Position numbers and translations under genes: made by a program
Assembly: GCF_001045455.1 (NCBI RefSeq)
Contig: NZ_LFNE01000003.1
Location: 186,001-250,000, forward strand
DNA from: Chryseobacterium sp. FH2
GTDB lineage: Bacteria > Bacteroidota > Bacteroidia > Flavobacteriales > Weeksellaceae
Reading direction: 5' to 3'
Length of the DNA stretch: 64,000 nucleotides
The notes under the pieces: model-generated
What the model saw: the letters and a program-made list of their open reading frames with translations, nothing else
Databases searched by the model: none
What the model was told of the DNA's origin: nothing
Shown: piece after piece, positions 50,477-58,747 of the stretch
How positions within the stretch are numbered: the first letter of the stretch is position 1
Layout: every line of letters starts with the position of its first letter

Positions 50477-51439
50477 TTAAGAAATAAGCTTCATAATTTG
50501 CAATGCTATTTTCAAAGCTTCGGTTCCATCTTCAATAGAAACTTCAACATTTTTGTTTTCTGTGATAGAATCTGCGAAAGAATTTAATTCATCCAGAATT
50601 GCATTGTTAGGCTGAATATTCGGATATTCAAACAAAATCTGATTCTTTTCCCCTTCTGCATTTTCAATGATCATATCGAAAGGAGTAGGGTTTTCAGGTG
50701 CATCTTTCATTCGGATAACTTCTGCTTTTTTCTCTAAAAAATCAACTGAAATATAAGCATCTTTCTGGAAAAAACGGCTCTTTCTCATTGCCTTCATGGA
50801 AATTCTGGAAGTGGTAAGGTTTGCAACACATCCATTTTCAAATTCAATTCTTGCATTGGCAATATCCGGAGTTTTACTTACTACACAAACACCGCTTGCA
50901 TGGATATTTTTCACTTTAGATTTGGCAATGCTTAATAAAATATCCAAATCGTGAATCATTAAATCCAAAACAACTGAGACATCTGTTCCACGGGGATTAA
51001 ATTCCGCCAACCTGTGGATCTCAATAAACATCGGATTTTTAATGTATTCTTTGGTCGCAATGAATGCGGGATTGTATCTTTCAACATGCCCTACCTGAGC
51101 TTTAATGCCTTTTTCCTGACATTTCTGAAGGATTTCTTCGGCTTGTTCAAGAGTTTGGGTTACAGGTTTTTCAATGAAAAAATGCAGGCCTTTTTCAATG
51201 GCTTTCAAAGCATAATCGTAATGGTAAAGCGTTGGCGTTACAATATCCAACATATCGATTTGCTCAAGCAATTCATCAAAATTTTCAAAATATTTATATC
51301 CGAATTCGGCTTCCAGTTTTTTTCCGTTTTCTACATCTTTATCATGGAAACCTACAAAATCATATTTATCTGATTGATTCAGAAGTTTTAAATGTATTTT
51401 TCCCAAATGTCCGGCTCCTACCAAACCTGCTTTTAACAT
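50477..51439 (-). CDS. Gfo/Idh/MocA family oxidoreductase
   Basis: A 320-residue NAD(P)-dependent sugar or sugar-nucleotide dehydrogenase-like enzyme. The Rossmann half has GLVGAGHLGKIHLK (residues 4-17) and the conserved EKP motif in HFFIEKPVTQ (about 91-100). The C-terminal half has QVGHVERYNPAF, LMIHDLDILLSI (with the HDxD-type active-site His/Asp) and sheet segments. The pattern VGHVERYNPAF and MIHDLDI resembles a group found next to lipid A or sugar-nucleotide pathways, but the substrate is not predictable here. It stands alone, divergent from pcm. Confidence 0.9.
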   Translation of the reverse strand: MLKAGLVGAGHLGKIHLKLLNQSDKYDFVGFHDKDVENGKKLEAEFGYKYFENFDELLEQIDMLDIVTPTLYHYDYALKAIEKGLHFFIEKPVTQTLEQAEEILQKCQEKGIKAQVGHVERYNPAFIATKEYIKNPMFIEIHRLAEFNPRGTDVSVVLDLMIHDLDILLSIAKSKVKNIHASGVCVVSKTPDIANARIEFENGCVANLTTSRISMKAMRKSRFFQKDAYISVDFLEKKAEVIRMKDAPENPTPFDMIIENAEGEKNQILFEYPNIQPNNAILDELNSFADSITENKNVEVSIEDGTEALKIALQIMKLIS

Positions 51440-51504
51440 AGCTGTATTAAATTTTTGTAAATATAATGATTTTAGGTATTAGGAAACAGATGATAGGTTT
51501 TAGG

Positions 51505-51535
51505 TTGATAAATAGTATTTGTTTTGTTATTTTTG
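51505..51535 (+). promoter_or_regulatory. Promoter of pcm
   Basis: TTG (51505-51507) and TATTTTTG (51528-51535) are separated by 20 bases, close to the canonical 19, and the start codon lies 41 bases further on. Confidence 0.5.
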
Positions 51536-51576
51536 TGCGCATACCATCCGCAATCTAATAACTAACTATCATCTAA

Positions 51577-52230
51577 ATGACGCAAGATTCGTTTGTACAT
51601 AAAGGAAAAAGAAAAAATTTGGTTGAGTATCTTCGATACAGAATCGGGATTTCAGATGAAAATGTACTTTCGGCAATGAATGATGTTCCGAGACATCTTT
51701 TTATAGAAAGTATTTTTGAAGATTTTGCTTATGAAGATCGTGCTTTCCCGATTTTGGCACATCAGACTATTTCGCACCCTTCAACGGTGGCGGAGCAGTC
51801 TGAGCTTTTACAGGTGAAAGCAGGAGATAAAGTTTTGGAAATCGGAACCGGATGCGGATATCAGACGGCAGTTTTACTGGCCATGAAAGCACTGGTTTAT
51901 ACGGTCGAAAGGCAGAAAGATTTGTTTGATTTTTCAAAGAAAAAATTCCGTGAAATGCATTTGTACCCAAAATTTCAGAGTTTTGGTGATGGTTTTGCGG
52001 GACTTCCGACATTTGCTCCTTTTGACAGGATTATTGTTACTTGTGGAGCTTCCGTTTTACCGACAGAATTGTTGAAACAGTTAAAAGTTGGCGGAAAAAT
52101 GGTCATTCCGTTAGGCCCGCCAGATGAGCAGGTTTTATATAGATTTACAAAAATTTCTCAGACAGAATTTGAAAAGGAAGAATTTGGAGCTTATAAATTT
52201 GTTCCGATGTTAGGAGATACAAATCAGTAG
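51577..52230 (+). CDS. pcm: Protein-L-isoaspartate O-methyltransferase
   Basis: Repairs isoaspartyl residues in damaged proteins by SAM-dependent methylation. The 217-residue protein shows the PCMT start (VLSAMNDVPRHLFI, about 28-41) and the substrate loop AHQTISHPSTVAEQSELL (about 60-77). The SAM-binding motif I is VLEIGTGCGYQTAVL (about 87-101), followed by the post-I Glu (TVERQ). FDRIIVTCGA and GGKMVIPLG follow at the expected places. Length and order match bacterial Pcm. Confidence 0.95.
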   Translation: MTQDSFVHKGKRKNLVEYLRYRIGISDENVLSAMNDVPRHLFIESIFEDFAYEDRAFPILAHQTISHPSTVAEQSELLQVKAGDKVLEIGTGCGYQTAVLLAMKALVYTVERQKDLFDFSKKKFREMHLYPKFQSFGDGFAGLPTFAPFDRIIVTCGASVLPTELLKQLKVGGKMVIPLGPPDEQVLYRFTKISQTEFEKEEFGAYKFVPMLGDTNQ

Positions 52231-52373
52231 GTATTATAATTTAGAATTAATTATTTATAAATTTTGCAGTTTATTCATGTGTGTTTTGAATAGCACAGAG
52301 CTATCCACAACTTATTTTTGAGTTATAGACTTTACAAAGATCCTTAATTTTAAAAGATAATTAAATCTAAAAT

Positions 52374-52749
52374 ATGACCTCCGATATTTAAAAATACAAC
52401 AGTTTACAAATAGAAGATGATCAGGAGATTTGTTTAAAATTATCTGAAATCATTGACAAAAATCTGCCCAATGCTGAATCAAAAATCTGGAACGCCCATC
52501 CCGTTTGGTTTTTGGATGGCAACCCGATGGTAGGATATAGTAAACAAAAGAAGGGATTCGGTTAATGCTTTGGAGTGGAAAATCTTTTAACGAAGAACTT
52601 CTAGATGTTCATGGTGAAAATTTCAGGACGCGTCCGTATTTTATAATAATGTTTCGGAAATTAGAGAGAATGCTATAAAAAGATGTCTGGAAAAATCTGA
52701 AAATATTCAAGGGGATTATAAAAATATTGTGAAAGAAAAGGAGAATTGA
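52374..52749 (+). pseudogene. Frameshifted DUF1801-family gene
   Basis: Three consecutive reading frames carry parts of one DUF1801 protein (YdhG/CyaY-like fold). Frame one (from about 52398) has ESKIWNAHPVWFLDGNPMVG and ends at a stop near 52574. The next frame continues with IRLMLWSGKSFNEELL. The third frame carries the C-terminal helix (REAIKRCLEK-like RENAIKRCLEKSENIQGDYK) to the stop at 52749. The order and content match one ancestral gene disrupted by at least two small indels, plus an early stop after the ATG at 52374. The rest of the 600-base gap (52231-52831) holds no other feature that I can see. Confidence 0.75.
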
Positions 52750-52831
52750 TTCAAATAAAAAAAATATTTTTTTATGGTTCGGAATGATAATTGGATTCTG
52801 AATAAAGCCTAATCACTTAAATCTTATTATT

Positions 52832-53095
52832 ATGGACACGAATAGATTTAAATCATCACATGATTTTAGCAATATTCAGAAAAATCTGCATAATAACCCG
52901 GGTTATAGTGCAGAAAGTTATTCTCAGCAAGCTAAAGATTATATTAATGAAATGAAAAGTCAGAATCAGGAAGCTACAAAGCACGGATTTATGACTCATG
53001 TTCAAAAATCAGCAAAGGAAGTTTGGGAAGAGATTCAGGAGATGGCTTCTGAAGCTTGGGAAAAGAACAAAGATCATTCAAATGATAATCAATAA
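52832..53095 (+). CDS. Small hydrophilic protein of unknown function
   Basis: An 87-residue soluble, highly charged helical protein. The middle (YSQQAKDYINEMKSQNQEA) and the C-terminal half (AKEVWEEIQEMASEAWEKN, with three Trp spaced along a helix) look like an amphipathic helical stress-type protein. I know of similar small proteins in Chryseobacterium but no function. It is preceded by a decayed gene and followed by a terminator, so it is a single-gene unit. Confidence 0.6.
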   Translation: MDTNRFKSSHDFSNIQKNLHNNPGYSAESYSQQAKDYINEMKSQNQEATKHGFMTHVQKSAKEVWEEIQEMASEAWEKNKDHSNDNQ

Positions 53096-53117
53096 TTTTT
53101 AAATATTAAAGTTAAAA

Positions 53118-53149
53118 TAGCCTTGCTTTTCATAGGAGTGAGGCTTTTT
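53118..53149 (+). terminator. Terminator after the small hydrophilic protein gene
   Basis: AGCCTTGC (53119-53126) pairs with GTGAGGCT (53137-53144) with two internal imperfections, followed by TTTTTA. Confidence 0.6.
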
Positions 53150-53186
53150 ATTTGTAAAATTTTAATCAATTTAATTACAAAATAAA

Positions 53187-54167
53187 ATGAAAGTATTCAT
53201 CAATAAAAGAATTCCTGAAATTGGAATTAAAATGCTGGAAGAAAACGGATTGGAGATATTTATCCCTGAAAATGACAACTTATCGCAAGATGAATGGCTA
53301 AGCTATTGTAAAGAAACGGATGCCATTTTGAGTGTAGGGGGTGAGTTTAAATACGATAAGGACTTTTTTAATGAATGCCCGAATGTAAAAGCTGTTGCTC
53401 TGTATTCTGTTGGTTTTGATCATGTCGATATCAAAGAAGCCAATCAAAGACATATCCCGGTTGGAAATACACCGGATGTTTTAAGCAAAGCTACTTCTGA
53501 TGTCGCATTTTTATTGATGCAGTCGGTTGCAAGAAGAGCAAGTTATAATTTTGAAAAAGTAAAATCGGGAAATTGGGATGCTTTTGATCCTTTACAGGCT
53601 TTGGGACAGGAATTGTATGGAAAAACACTGGGAATTTTCGGATTAGGGAGAATAGGCTTTGAAATGGCTAAAAAATCACAAAAAGCTTTTGATATGAATG
53701 TCATTTATCACAATCGTCATAGAAACGAAGAAGCTGAAAACGAACTGAATGCAAAATATGTTTCTTTTGATGAACTGATTGAGCAATCTGATGTTTTAAG
53801 CGTGCATGCAAATTATAAACCTGAACAGAAAGAACTGTTTAATGCTTCTGTTTTTGAAAAAATGAAACCGGATGCAATTTTTGTAAATACGGCAAGAGGA
53901 GGTTTTCATCATCAGAAAGATTTATATGAAGCCCTTACCTCGAAACAGATTTGGGGGGCCGGCCTGGATGTTACGAATCCTGAACCCATATTTAAAGATG
54001 ATCCTATTTTAGAACTTTCCAATGTTTGTGTACTTCCGCATATCGGTTCTGCAACGGTTGAGGCGAGAAACGGGATGGCAAAACTGGCAGCAGAAAATAT
54101 TATTGCTTTTTCAAAAGGTGAGAAAATGCCGCATTGTGCAAATCCTGATGTTTATAATAATGAATAA
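53187..54167 (+). CDS. D-isomer specific 2-hydroxyacid dehydrogenase
   Basis: A 326-residue NAD(P)-dependent reductase of 2-oxoacids, of the glyoxylate/hydroxypyruvate reductase group. The nucleotide-binding motif is GIFGLGRIGFEMAKK (about residues 150-164). The substrate and catalytic residues are in YSVGFDHVDI (about 74-83), NTARGG (about 235-240, with the Arg), LDVTNPEP (about 258-265, with the Glu) and LPHIGSAT (about 280-287, with the His). The length is that of GhrB-like enzymes. Exact substrate is not assigned. It sits between two small hydrophilic or acidic protein genes, each with its own terminator. Confidence 0.92.
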   Translation: MKVFINKRIPEIGIKMLEENGLEIFIPENDNLSQDEWLSYCKETDAILSVGGEFKYDKDFFNECPNVKAVALYSVGFDHVDIKEANQRHIPVGNTPDVLSKATSDVAFLLMQSVARRASYNFEKVKSGNWDAFDPLQALGQELYGKTLGIFGLGRIGFEMAKKSQKAFDMNVIYHNRHRNEEAENELNAKYVSFDELIEQSDVLSVHANYKPEQKELFNASVFEKMKPDAIFVNTARGGFHHQKDLYEALTSKQIWGAGLDVTNPEPIFKDDPILELSNVCVLPHIGSATVEARNGMAKLAAENIIAFSKGEKMPHCANPDVYNNE

Positions 54168-54252
54168 GGATTAAAAATTTGTTTAAAATTTTCATTCTTG
54201 TAAAGCTTGGAACTATTTTTGTCATGTAAAGTTTACACTAAATACTAATATT

Positions 54253-54546
54253 ATGGAATCAGAAAATAACACTCCGGAACAAAACAGAAAGTTAGAACAA
54301 ATGGAGTACAAATCAAACGAAGATATTTTTAATCAGGAAAAGCATATCCCTTTGGATGGGGATGGAAATCCCGTCCTCAATGAAGATTTTGATGAAGATA
54401 AAATAGACAAAGGCCTGGATATTCCGGGAGCTGAAGATGATGATGAGATGGAAGAAATAGGTTCCGAAGACGAAGAAAACAATTACTGGAGCCTGAGTGA
54501 TAATGATGATGATCATGAAGAAGAAAATGATGATGTTTTAACATAG
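54253..54546 (+). CDS. Very acidic small protein of unknown function
   Basis: A 97-residue protein that is about 45 percent Asp, Glu and Asn, with no hydrophobic core apparent, so likely disordered. The middle segment HIPLDGDGNPVLNEDF has the look of a calcium-binding Asp/Asn-rich loop but lacks a full EF-hand. The rest is acidic runs (DDEMEEIGSEDEE, DDDHEEEND). No family is recognised. It has a strong terminator and lies upstream of the urocanase gene. Confidence 0.6.
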   Translation: MESENNTPEQNRKLEQMEYKSNEDIFNQEKHIPLDGDGNPVLNEDFDEDKIDKGLDIPGAEDDDEMEEIGSEDEENNYWSLSDNDDDHEEENDDVLT

Positions 54547-54569
54547 TTTCTAAAGAATAGAGATAAATT

Positions 54570-54600
54570 AACCTTGCTGAATTTTCAGTGAGGTTTTTAT
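54570..54600 (+). terminator. Terminator after the acidic protein gene
   Basis: An 11-pair stem (54570-54580 with 54585-54595, two G-T pairs), loop ATTT, followed by TTTT. Confidence 0.8.
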
Positions 54601-54757
54601 TTTTTGAAAATTGATAGTTCTAAAGATTCCCGTTCTTCCGGAGGAGAATTATACATTATTGTAATTTTCTACGATTTGTTGCATTGTATTTTCCAATTTG
54701 AATATCTTTAAAAAATCAAAAATTTTGAATTTTAAACATTTGAACTTAAAACAAAAT

Positions 54758-56743
54758 ATGACATTCCAGGAACAGATACAACAAGGTATACCAAGCCAAT
54801 TGCCATTACCCAAACCATACGAAATCAATATCAATCATGCTCCGAAGCGTAAAGAAATTTTAGGCGAAGAAGAAAAAAAATTAGCTTTAAAGAATGCTTT
54901 GCGTTATTTCGAGCCTCAGTTTCATGCAGAATTAATGCCTGAATTTAAAGAGGAATTAGAAAAATACGGAAGAATTTATATGTATCGTTTTCGTCCGGAT
55001 TATGAGATGAAAGCAAGACCCATTTCTGACTATCCGGGGAAATCTGAACAAGCAAAAGCAATTATGCTGATGATTCAGAATAATCTGGATTATGCAGTTG
55101 CCCAGCATCCTCACGAGCTGATTACGTACGGTGGAAACGGTGCCGTCTTTTCAAATTGGGCGCAGTATCTTTTGACGATGAAATATTTGTCAGAAATGAC
55201 AGAAGAACAGACTTTGGTAATGTATTCGGGGCATCCGATGGGATTGTTTCCTTCTCATAAAGATGCACCGAGAGTTGTCGTGACGAACGGAATGGTTATT
55301 CCTAATTATTCCAAGCCTGATGATTGGGAAAAATTCAATGCATTGGGCGTTTCCCAATACGGTCAAATGACGGCGGGGAGTTATATGTACATTGGCCCGC
55401 AGGGAATTGTTCACGGAACTACGATTACGGTTTTGAATGCTTTCAGAAAAATAAATAAAGAACCAAAAGGCGGGCTATTTGTGACTTCAGGATTGGGAGG
55501 AATGAGCGGAGCCCAGCCAAAAGCAGGAAATATTGCAGGCTGTGTTACAGTTTGTGCGGAAGTAAATCCAAAGATTACAAAAATTCGCCACGAACAAAAA
55601 TGGGTGAATGAAATTCATGAGAATCTTGATGAATTAGTAGAAAGAGTCAGAAAAGCTCAGGAGAGCAAGGAGACTGTTTCATTGGCATATCTTGGAAATA
55701 TTGTTGAGGTTTGGGAAAAATTTGATGAGGAAGATTTAAGAATTGATATTGGTTCAGATCAGACTTCACTTCATAATCCTTGGGCAGGAGGATATTATCC
55801 TGTAGGACAAAGTTTTGAGGAATCTAATAAAATGATGGCGGAAGATCCTGAATTATTCAAAGAAAAAGTTCAGGAGACATTAAGAAGACATGCTGTTGCC
55901 ATCAATAAACATACAGAAAAAGGAACGTATTTCTTCGATTACGGAAATGCTTTCTTGTTAGAGGCCTCAAGAGCGGGAGCGGATGTAATGGCAGAAAATC
56001 CAACTTTAGGAAGAGAATTTAAATATCCGAGTTATGTTCAGGATATTATGGGGCCGATGTGTTTTGATTATGGTTTTGGGCCTTTCCGTTGGGTTTGTAC
56101 CAGCGGAAAACCTGAAGATCTACAAAAAACGGATGAAATTGCCTGTCAGATTTTAGAGGAAATTCAGCAGAATTCTCCTGAAGAAATCCAGCAGCAAATG
56201 AAAGATAATATCCAGTGGATAAAAGGGGCGCAGGAAAATAAACTGGTTGTAGGTTCACAAGCGAGAATTCTATACGCTGATGCAGAAGGAAGAATGAAAA
56301 TTGCAGAAGCATTCAACAAATCAATTAAAAATGGAGAAATCGGACCTGTCGTTTTGGGTAGAGACCACCATGATGTTTCGGGAACGGATTCGCCTTACAG
56401 GGAGACTTCCAATATTTATGACGGTTCAAGATTTACGGCAGATATGGCGATTCACAATGTGATTGGTGATAGTTTCCGTGGCGCGACTTGGGTCTCTATT
56501 CATAATGGAGGTGGAGTTGGCTGGGGAGAAGTTATCAACGGTGGTTTCGGAATGCTGCTTGACGGAAGTGATGCTGCTGACAGAAGATTAAAATCAATGC
56601 TTTTCTGGGATGTAAACAACGGGATTTCGAGAAGGAGCTGGGCAAGAAATGAAGGTGCAATTTTCGCAATTAAAAGAGCAATGGAAGCCGAACCCAATCT
56701 GAAAGTGACACTTCCGAGTTTTGTGGATGAGAGTTTGTTTTAA
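54758..56743 (+). CDS. hutU: Urocanate hydratase
   Basis: Converts urocanate to imidazolone propionate in histidine breakdown, using tightly bound NAD+ as an electrophile. ATG 54758 is chosen over an ATG 60 bases earlier because MTFQEQIQQGIP matches the usual N-terminus. The 661-residue protein has LITYGGNGAVFSNWAQY (about 125-140), MYSGHPMGLFPS, GPQGIVHGTT and the NAD-binding VTSGLGGMSGAQ (about 240-251). VIGDSFRGATWVS, and WSVI-like blocks before the VGWGEVINGGFGMLLDGS signature, lie near the end. Other hut genes are absent from the window. An NAD-binding protein gene follows after 3 bases. Confidence 0.95.
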   Translation: MTFQEQIQQGIPSQLPLPKPYEININHAPKRKEILGEEEKKLALKNALRYFEPQFHAELMPEFKEELEKYGRIYMYRFRPDYEMKARPISDYPGKSEQAKAIMLMIQNNLDYAVAQHPHELITYGGNGAVFSNWAQYLLTMKYLSEMTEEQTLVMYSGHPMGLFPSHKDAPRVVVTNGMVIPNYSKPDDWEKFNALGVSQYGQMTAGSYMYIGPQGIVHGTTITVLNAFRKINKEPKGGLFVTSGLGGMSGAQPKAGNIAGCVTVCAEVNPKITKIRHEQKWVNEIHENLDELVERVRKAQESKETVSLAYLGNIVEVWEKFDEEDLRIDIGSDQTSLHNPWAGGYYPVGQSFEESNKMMAEDPELFKEKVQETLRRHAVAINKHTEKGTYFFDYGNAFLLEASRAGADVMAENPTLGREFKYPSYVQDIMGPMCFDYGFGPFRWVCTSGKPEDLQKTDEIACQILEEIQQNSPEEIQQQMKDNIQWIKGAQENKLVVGSQARILYADAEGRMKIAEAFNKSIKNGEIGPVVLGRDHHDVSGTDSPYRETSNIYDGSRFTADMAIHNVIGDSFRGATWVSIHNGGGVGWGEVINGGFGMLLDGSDAADRRLKSMLFWDVNNGISRRSWARNEGAIFAIKRAMEAEPNLKVTLPSFVDESLF

Positions 56744-56746
56744 TTT

Positions 56747-57520
56747 ATGAAAAAAATAGGAATCATCGGCTGTGGCTGGTTAGGAAATCATATTGCAGAA
56801 AGACTATCGGGTCAATATGAAATTTTCACGACAACGACATCCGAATCAAAAATAGAAGAATTAACTTCAAAAAGATATCATCCGACGTTGGTTGATTTTC
56901 CAAGCGAATATTTATCTGAAACAATGAAAGAATGGGAAGTAGCATCACAGTTAGACGCTGTGATTATTACCGTTCCGTTTTCGGGAGTGAAAGGTGCTGA
57001 AATTCCGTTGCAGGAAAAGGCTAAGAACTTGTTGGCATTTGTTGGAAATTATAAAGGGCAGATGTTTTTCATGAGTTCTACGGGTGTTTATCCTGACATT
57101 GAAAAAGATTTTACGGAAGACGAACAGTCTGCAGATGATGTTCTGAGTGAGGCTGTTATAAAAGCTCAGTTTCCGCAGGTTAATATTTTAAGATTAGCAG
57201 GATTGATGGGAGATCAACGGCTTTTGAAGAATTATCATATTTCAAATTTGGATCTATTGGTAAATCATATTCATTACGCTGATATTTGTTCAGTAGTTGA
57301 AAAAATGCTGAAAAATCAATCTCAATCCAAAGTATATAATGTGGTTGCGCCTATTCATCCCAATAAAGAAGAGGTAATCAATGCTCAGAAAGATTTACCG
57401 TATTCCGGTGAACGAACGACAATTGGCAGAACGATATCACCTTCAAAATTAATTTCAGAATTAAACTTTGAATTTGAATATCCGGATCCGCGATATTTTC
57501 ATATTGAGATTCTTTCTTAA
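56747..57520 (+). CDS. NAD(P)-binding epimerase-like protein (YeeZ/SDR-e type)
   Basis: A 257-residue Rossmann-fold protein with the dinucleotide motif GIIGCGWLGNHIAERL (residues 4-19). The first strand, GCGWLG, and the later SSTGVYPD and RLAGLMGDQR blocks are typical of the YeeZ-like atypical SDR group. An active-site Tyr is present in GVY but the usual YxxxK is not complete, so catalysis is uncertain. It starts 3 bases after the urocanase stop and is probably translated from the same message. A role in histidine breakdown is not established. Confidence 0.8.
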   Translation: MKKIGIIGCGWLGNHIAERLSGQYEIFTTTTSESKIEELTSKRYHPTLVDFPSEYLSETMKEWEVASQLDAVIITVPFSGVKGAEIPLQEKAKNLLAFVGNYKGQMFFMSSTGVYPDIEKDFTEDEQSADDVLSEAVIKAQFPQVNILRLAGLMGDQRLLKNYHISNLDLLVNHIHYADICSVVEKMLKNQSQSKVYNVVAPIHPNKEEVINAQKDLPYSGERTTIGRTISPSKLISELNFEFEYPDPRYFHIEILS

Positions 57521-57524
57521 CAAT

Positions 57525-57554
57525 AAAAAAACCTGCTGTGAGGCAGGTTTTTTA
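57525..57554 (+). terminator. Terminator after the hutU operon
   Basis: ACCTGC (57531-57536) pairs with GCAGGT (57543-57548), extended by an A run (57525-57530) and T run (57549-57554). Confidence 0.85.
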
Positions 57555-57633
57555 GTTTTTATTCTATTCAATAATTTTTAACCGAAAAGAAGAATATAAA
57601 CAATAAAAAATCTCTAAAAGAGGATTTAATATT

Positions 57634-57810
57634 TTATGGTAGAACGACTTTAGGTACGCATCCGCAAACACAATCATCCTGACCAGTTGTTTCATCACAT
57701 ATACCGAATGAATCGCATTTGTATATGTAACCAATTTGACATTGCGGAACTGAACTTCCTCCTTGTACTTGCTTTAATTGCTCTCTTGAAATTTTTTTCA
57801 AATTTTTCAT
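57634..57810 (-). CDS. Bacteriocin-like peptide with GG leader, Cys-rich core
   Basis: A 58-residue peptide. The start at 57810 gives MKNLKKISREQLKQVQGG, a double-glycine leader of the type common in Flavobacteriia bacteriocin-like peptides and removed by a peptidase-containing ABC transporter. The 40-residue core has six Cys in a repeated spacing (PQC, YKC, GIC, DDC, VC, GC), suited to disulfides or to modification. A longer frame from 57849 adds unrelated residues and would start before the likely transcription start. A -7 element lies 28 bases upstream. No transporter or modification enzyme is encoded nearby. Confidence 0.8.
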   Translation of the reverse strand: MKNLKKISREQLKQVQGGSSVPQCQIGYIYKCDSFGICDETTGQDDCVCGCVPKVVLP

Positions 57811-57837
57811 AGTAATTTGTTTAATTTGTTTGAATTT

Positions 57838-57845
57838 CAAATATA
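57838..57845 (-). promoter_or_regulatory. Putative -7 element (TATATTTG) for the GG-leader peptide
   Basis: Minus-strand match to TAnnTTTG, 28 bases upstream of the start codon. Confidence 0.45.
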
Positions 57846-57883
57846 ACAATATTCCCTATATGAAGAATTATTTTTTTCAAATT

Positions 57884-58456
57884 TTAATTTTTCACAGCCT
57901 TTATCGCTGCCTCATAATTCGGTTCGTGAGAGATATCATCTACCTGTTCTTCGTAAATAATTTTTCCTGAAGGATCGATCACAACAACCGCTCTGCTCAA
58001 AAGCCCTTTCATAGCAGAATCTGTAATTTCCACACCGTATATTTTCCCGAAATCAGAACGGAAATCTGAAAGCATCACTACATTTTTTATTCCTTCTGCA
58101 CCGCAAAATCTCTTCTGGGCAAAAGGTAAATCCTTAGAAATGCAAAGAACCACCGTATTCGGAAGATTGGCTGCATCTTCATTGAAATGACGTACAGAAG
58201 CCGAACAAACACCTGTATCTACGCTTGGGAAAATGTTTAAAATCAAATATTTTCCTTTGTAAGATTCAAGGCTTTGGTCTTTCATCGTAACATCTGTAAG
58301 TGTAAATTTTGGCGCCGGTTTGTTTACCGAGGGTAATTTTGCGTAAGTATGTACCGGTTTTCCCCCCGCTAAAACGGTGTTAGCTGTTTTAGAATTTTGC
58401 GCAAAAATTAATGCTGAGAAAAACAACAATGTGCTGAAAAATAATTTTGAATACAT
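57884..58456 (-). CDS. tpx: Thiol peroxidase with signal peptide
   Basis: A 2-Cys peroxiredoxin of the Tpx family that reduces hydroperoxides using thioredoxin-like donors. The 190-residue protein has a clear Sec signal peptide (FFSALIFAQ, residue 20), so it is exported. The peroxidatic Cys84 is in FPSVDTGVCSASVR and the resolving Cys118 in QKRFCGAEG, the spacing typical of Tpx. The rest of the fold is intact (AVVVIDPSGKIIYEEQV). Most Tpx proteins lack a signal, so this one is specialised for the periplasm. It is divergent from the GapN-like gene across a 291-base gap in which I see only AT-rich sequence. Confidence 0.93.
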   Translation of the reverse strand: MYSKLFFSTLLFFSALIFAQNSKTANTVLAGGKPVHTYAKLPSVNKPAPKFTLTDVTMKDQSLESYKGKYLILNIFPSVDTGVCSASVRHFNEDAANLPNTVVLCISKDLPFAQKRFCGAEGIKNVVMLSDFRSDFGKIYGVEITDSAMKGLLSRAVVVIDPSGKIIYEEQVDDISHEPNYEAAIKAVKN

Positions 58457-58747
58457 GAATTTTATTTTTAATAAGTTTAATTTTTAACCCTATAAAGCTT
58501 TTACAGGCTTCCTTCCTTAGAACATTTAAATTTTAAATAGTTAAATGAGTTTTTAAAATTTTAATAAAAGCTTCATGGTTAAAACGGTAACAAAATTATT
58601 CTTTTTTCAATCGTTTAAGATTAAATTTAATTCAAACAAGCATTAAATAGAGCGAATCTATCAATCGGTTATTTTTTTAATCGATTTTTACGTCTAACTT
58701 TATTCTATTAAAAGTTTACACGAACACTATTAAAAAAATAAAAGTTT

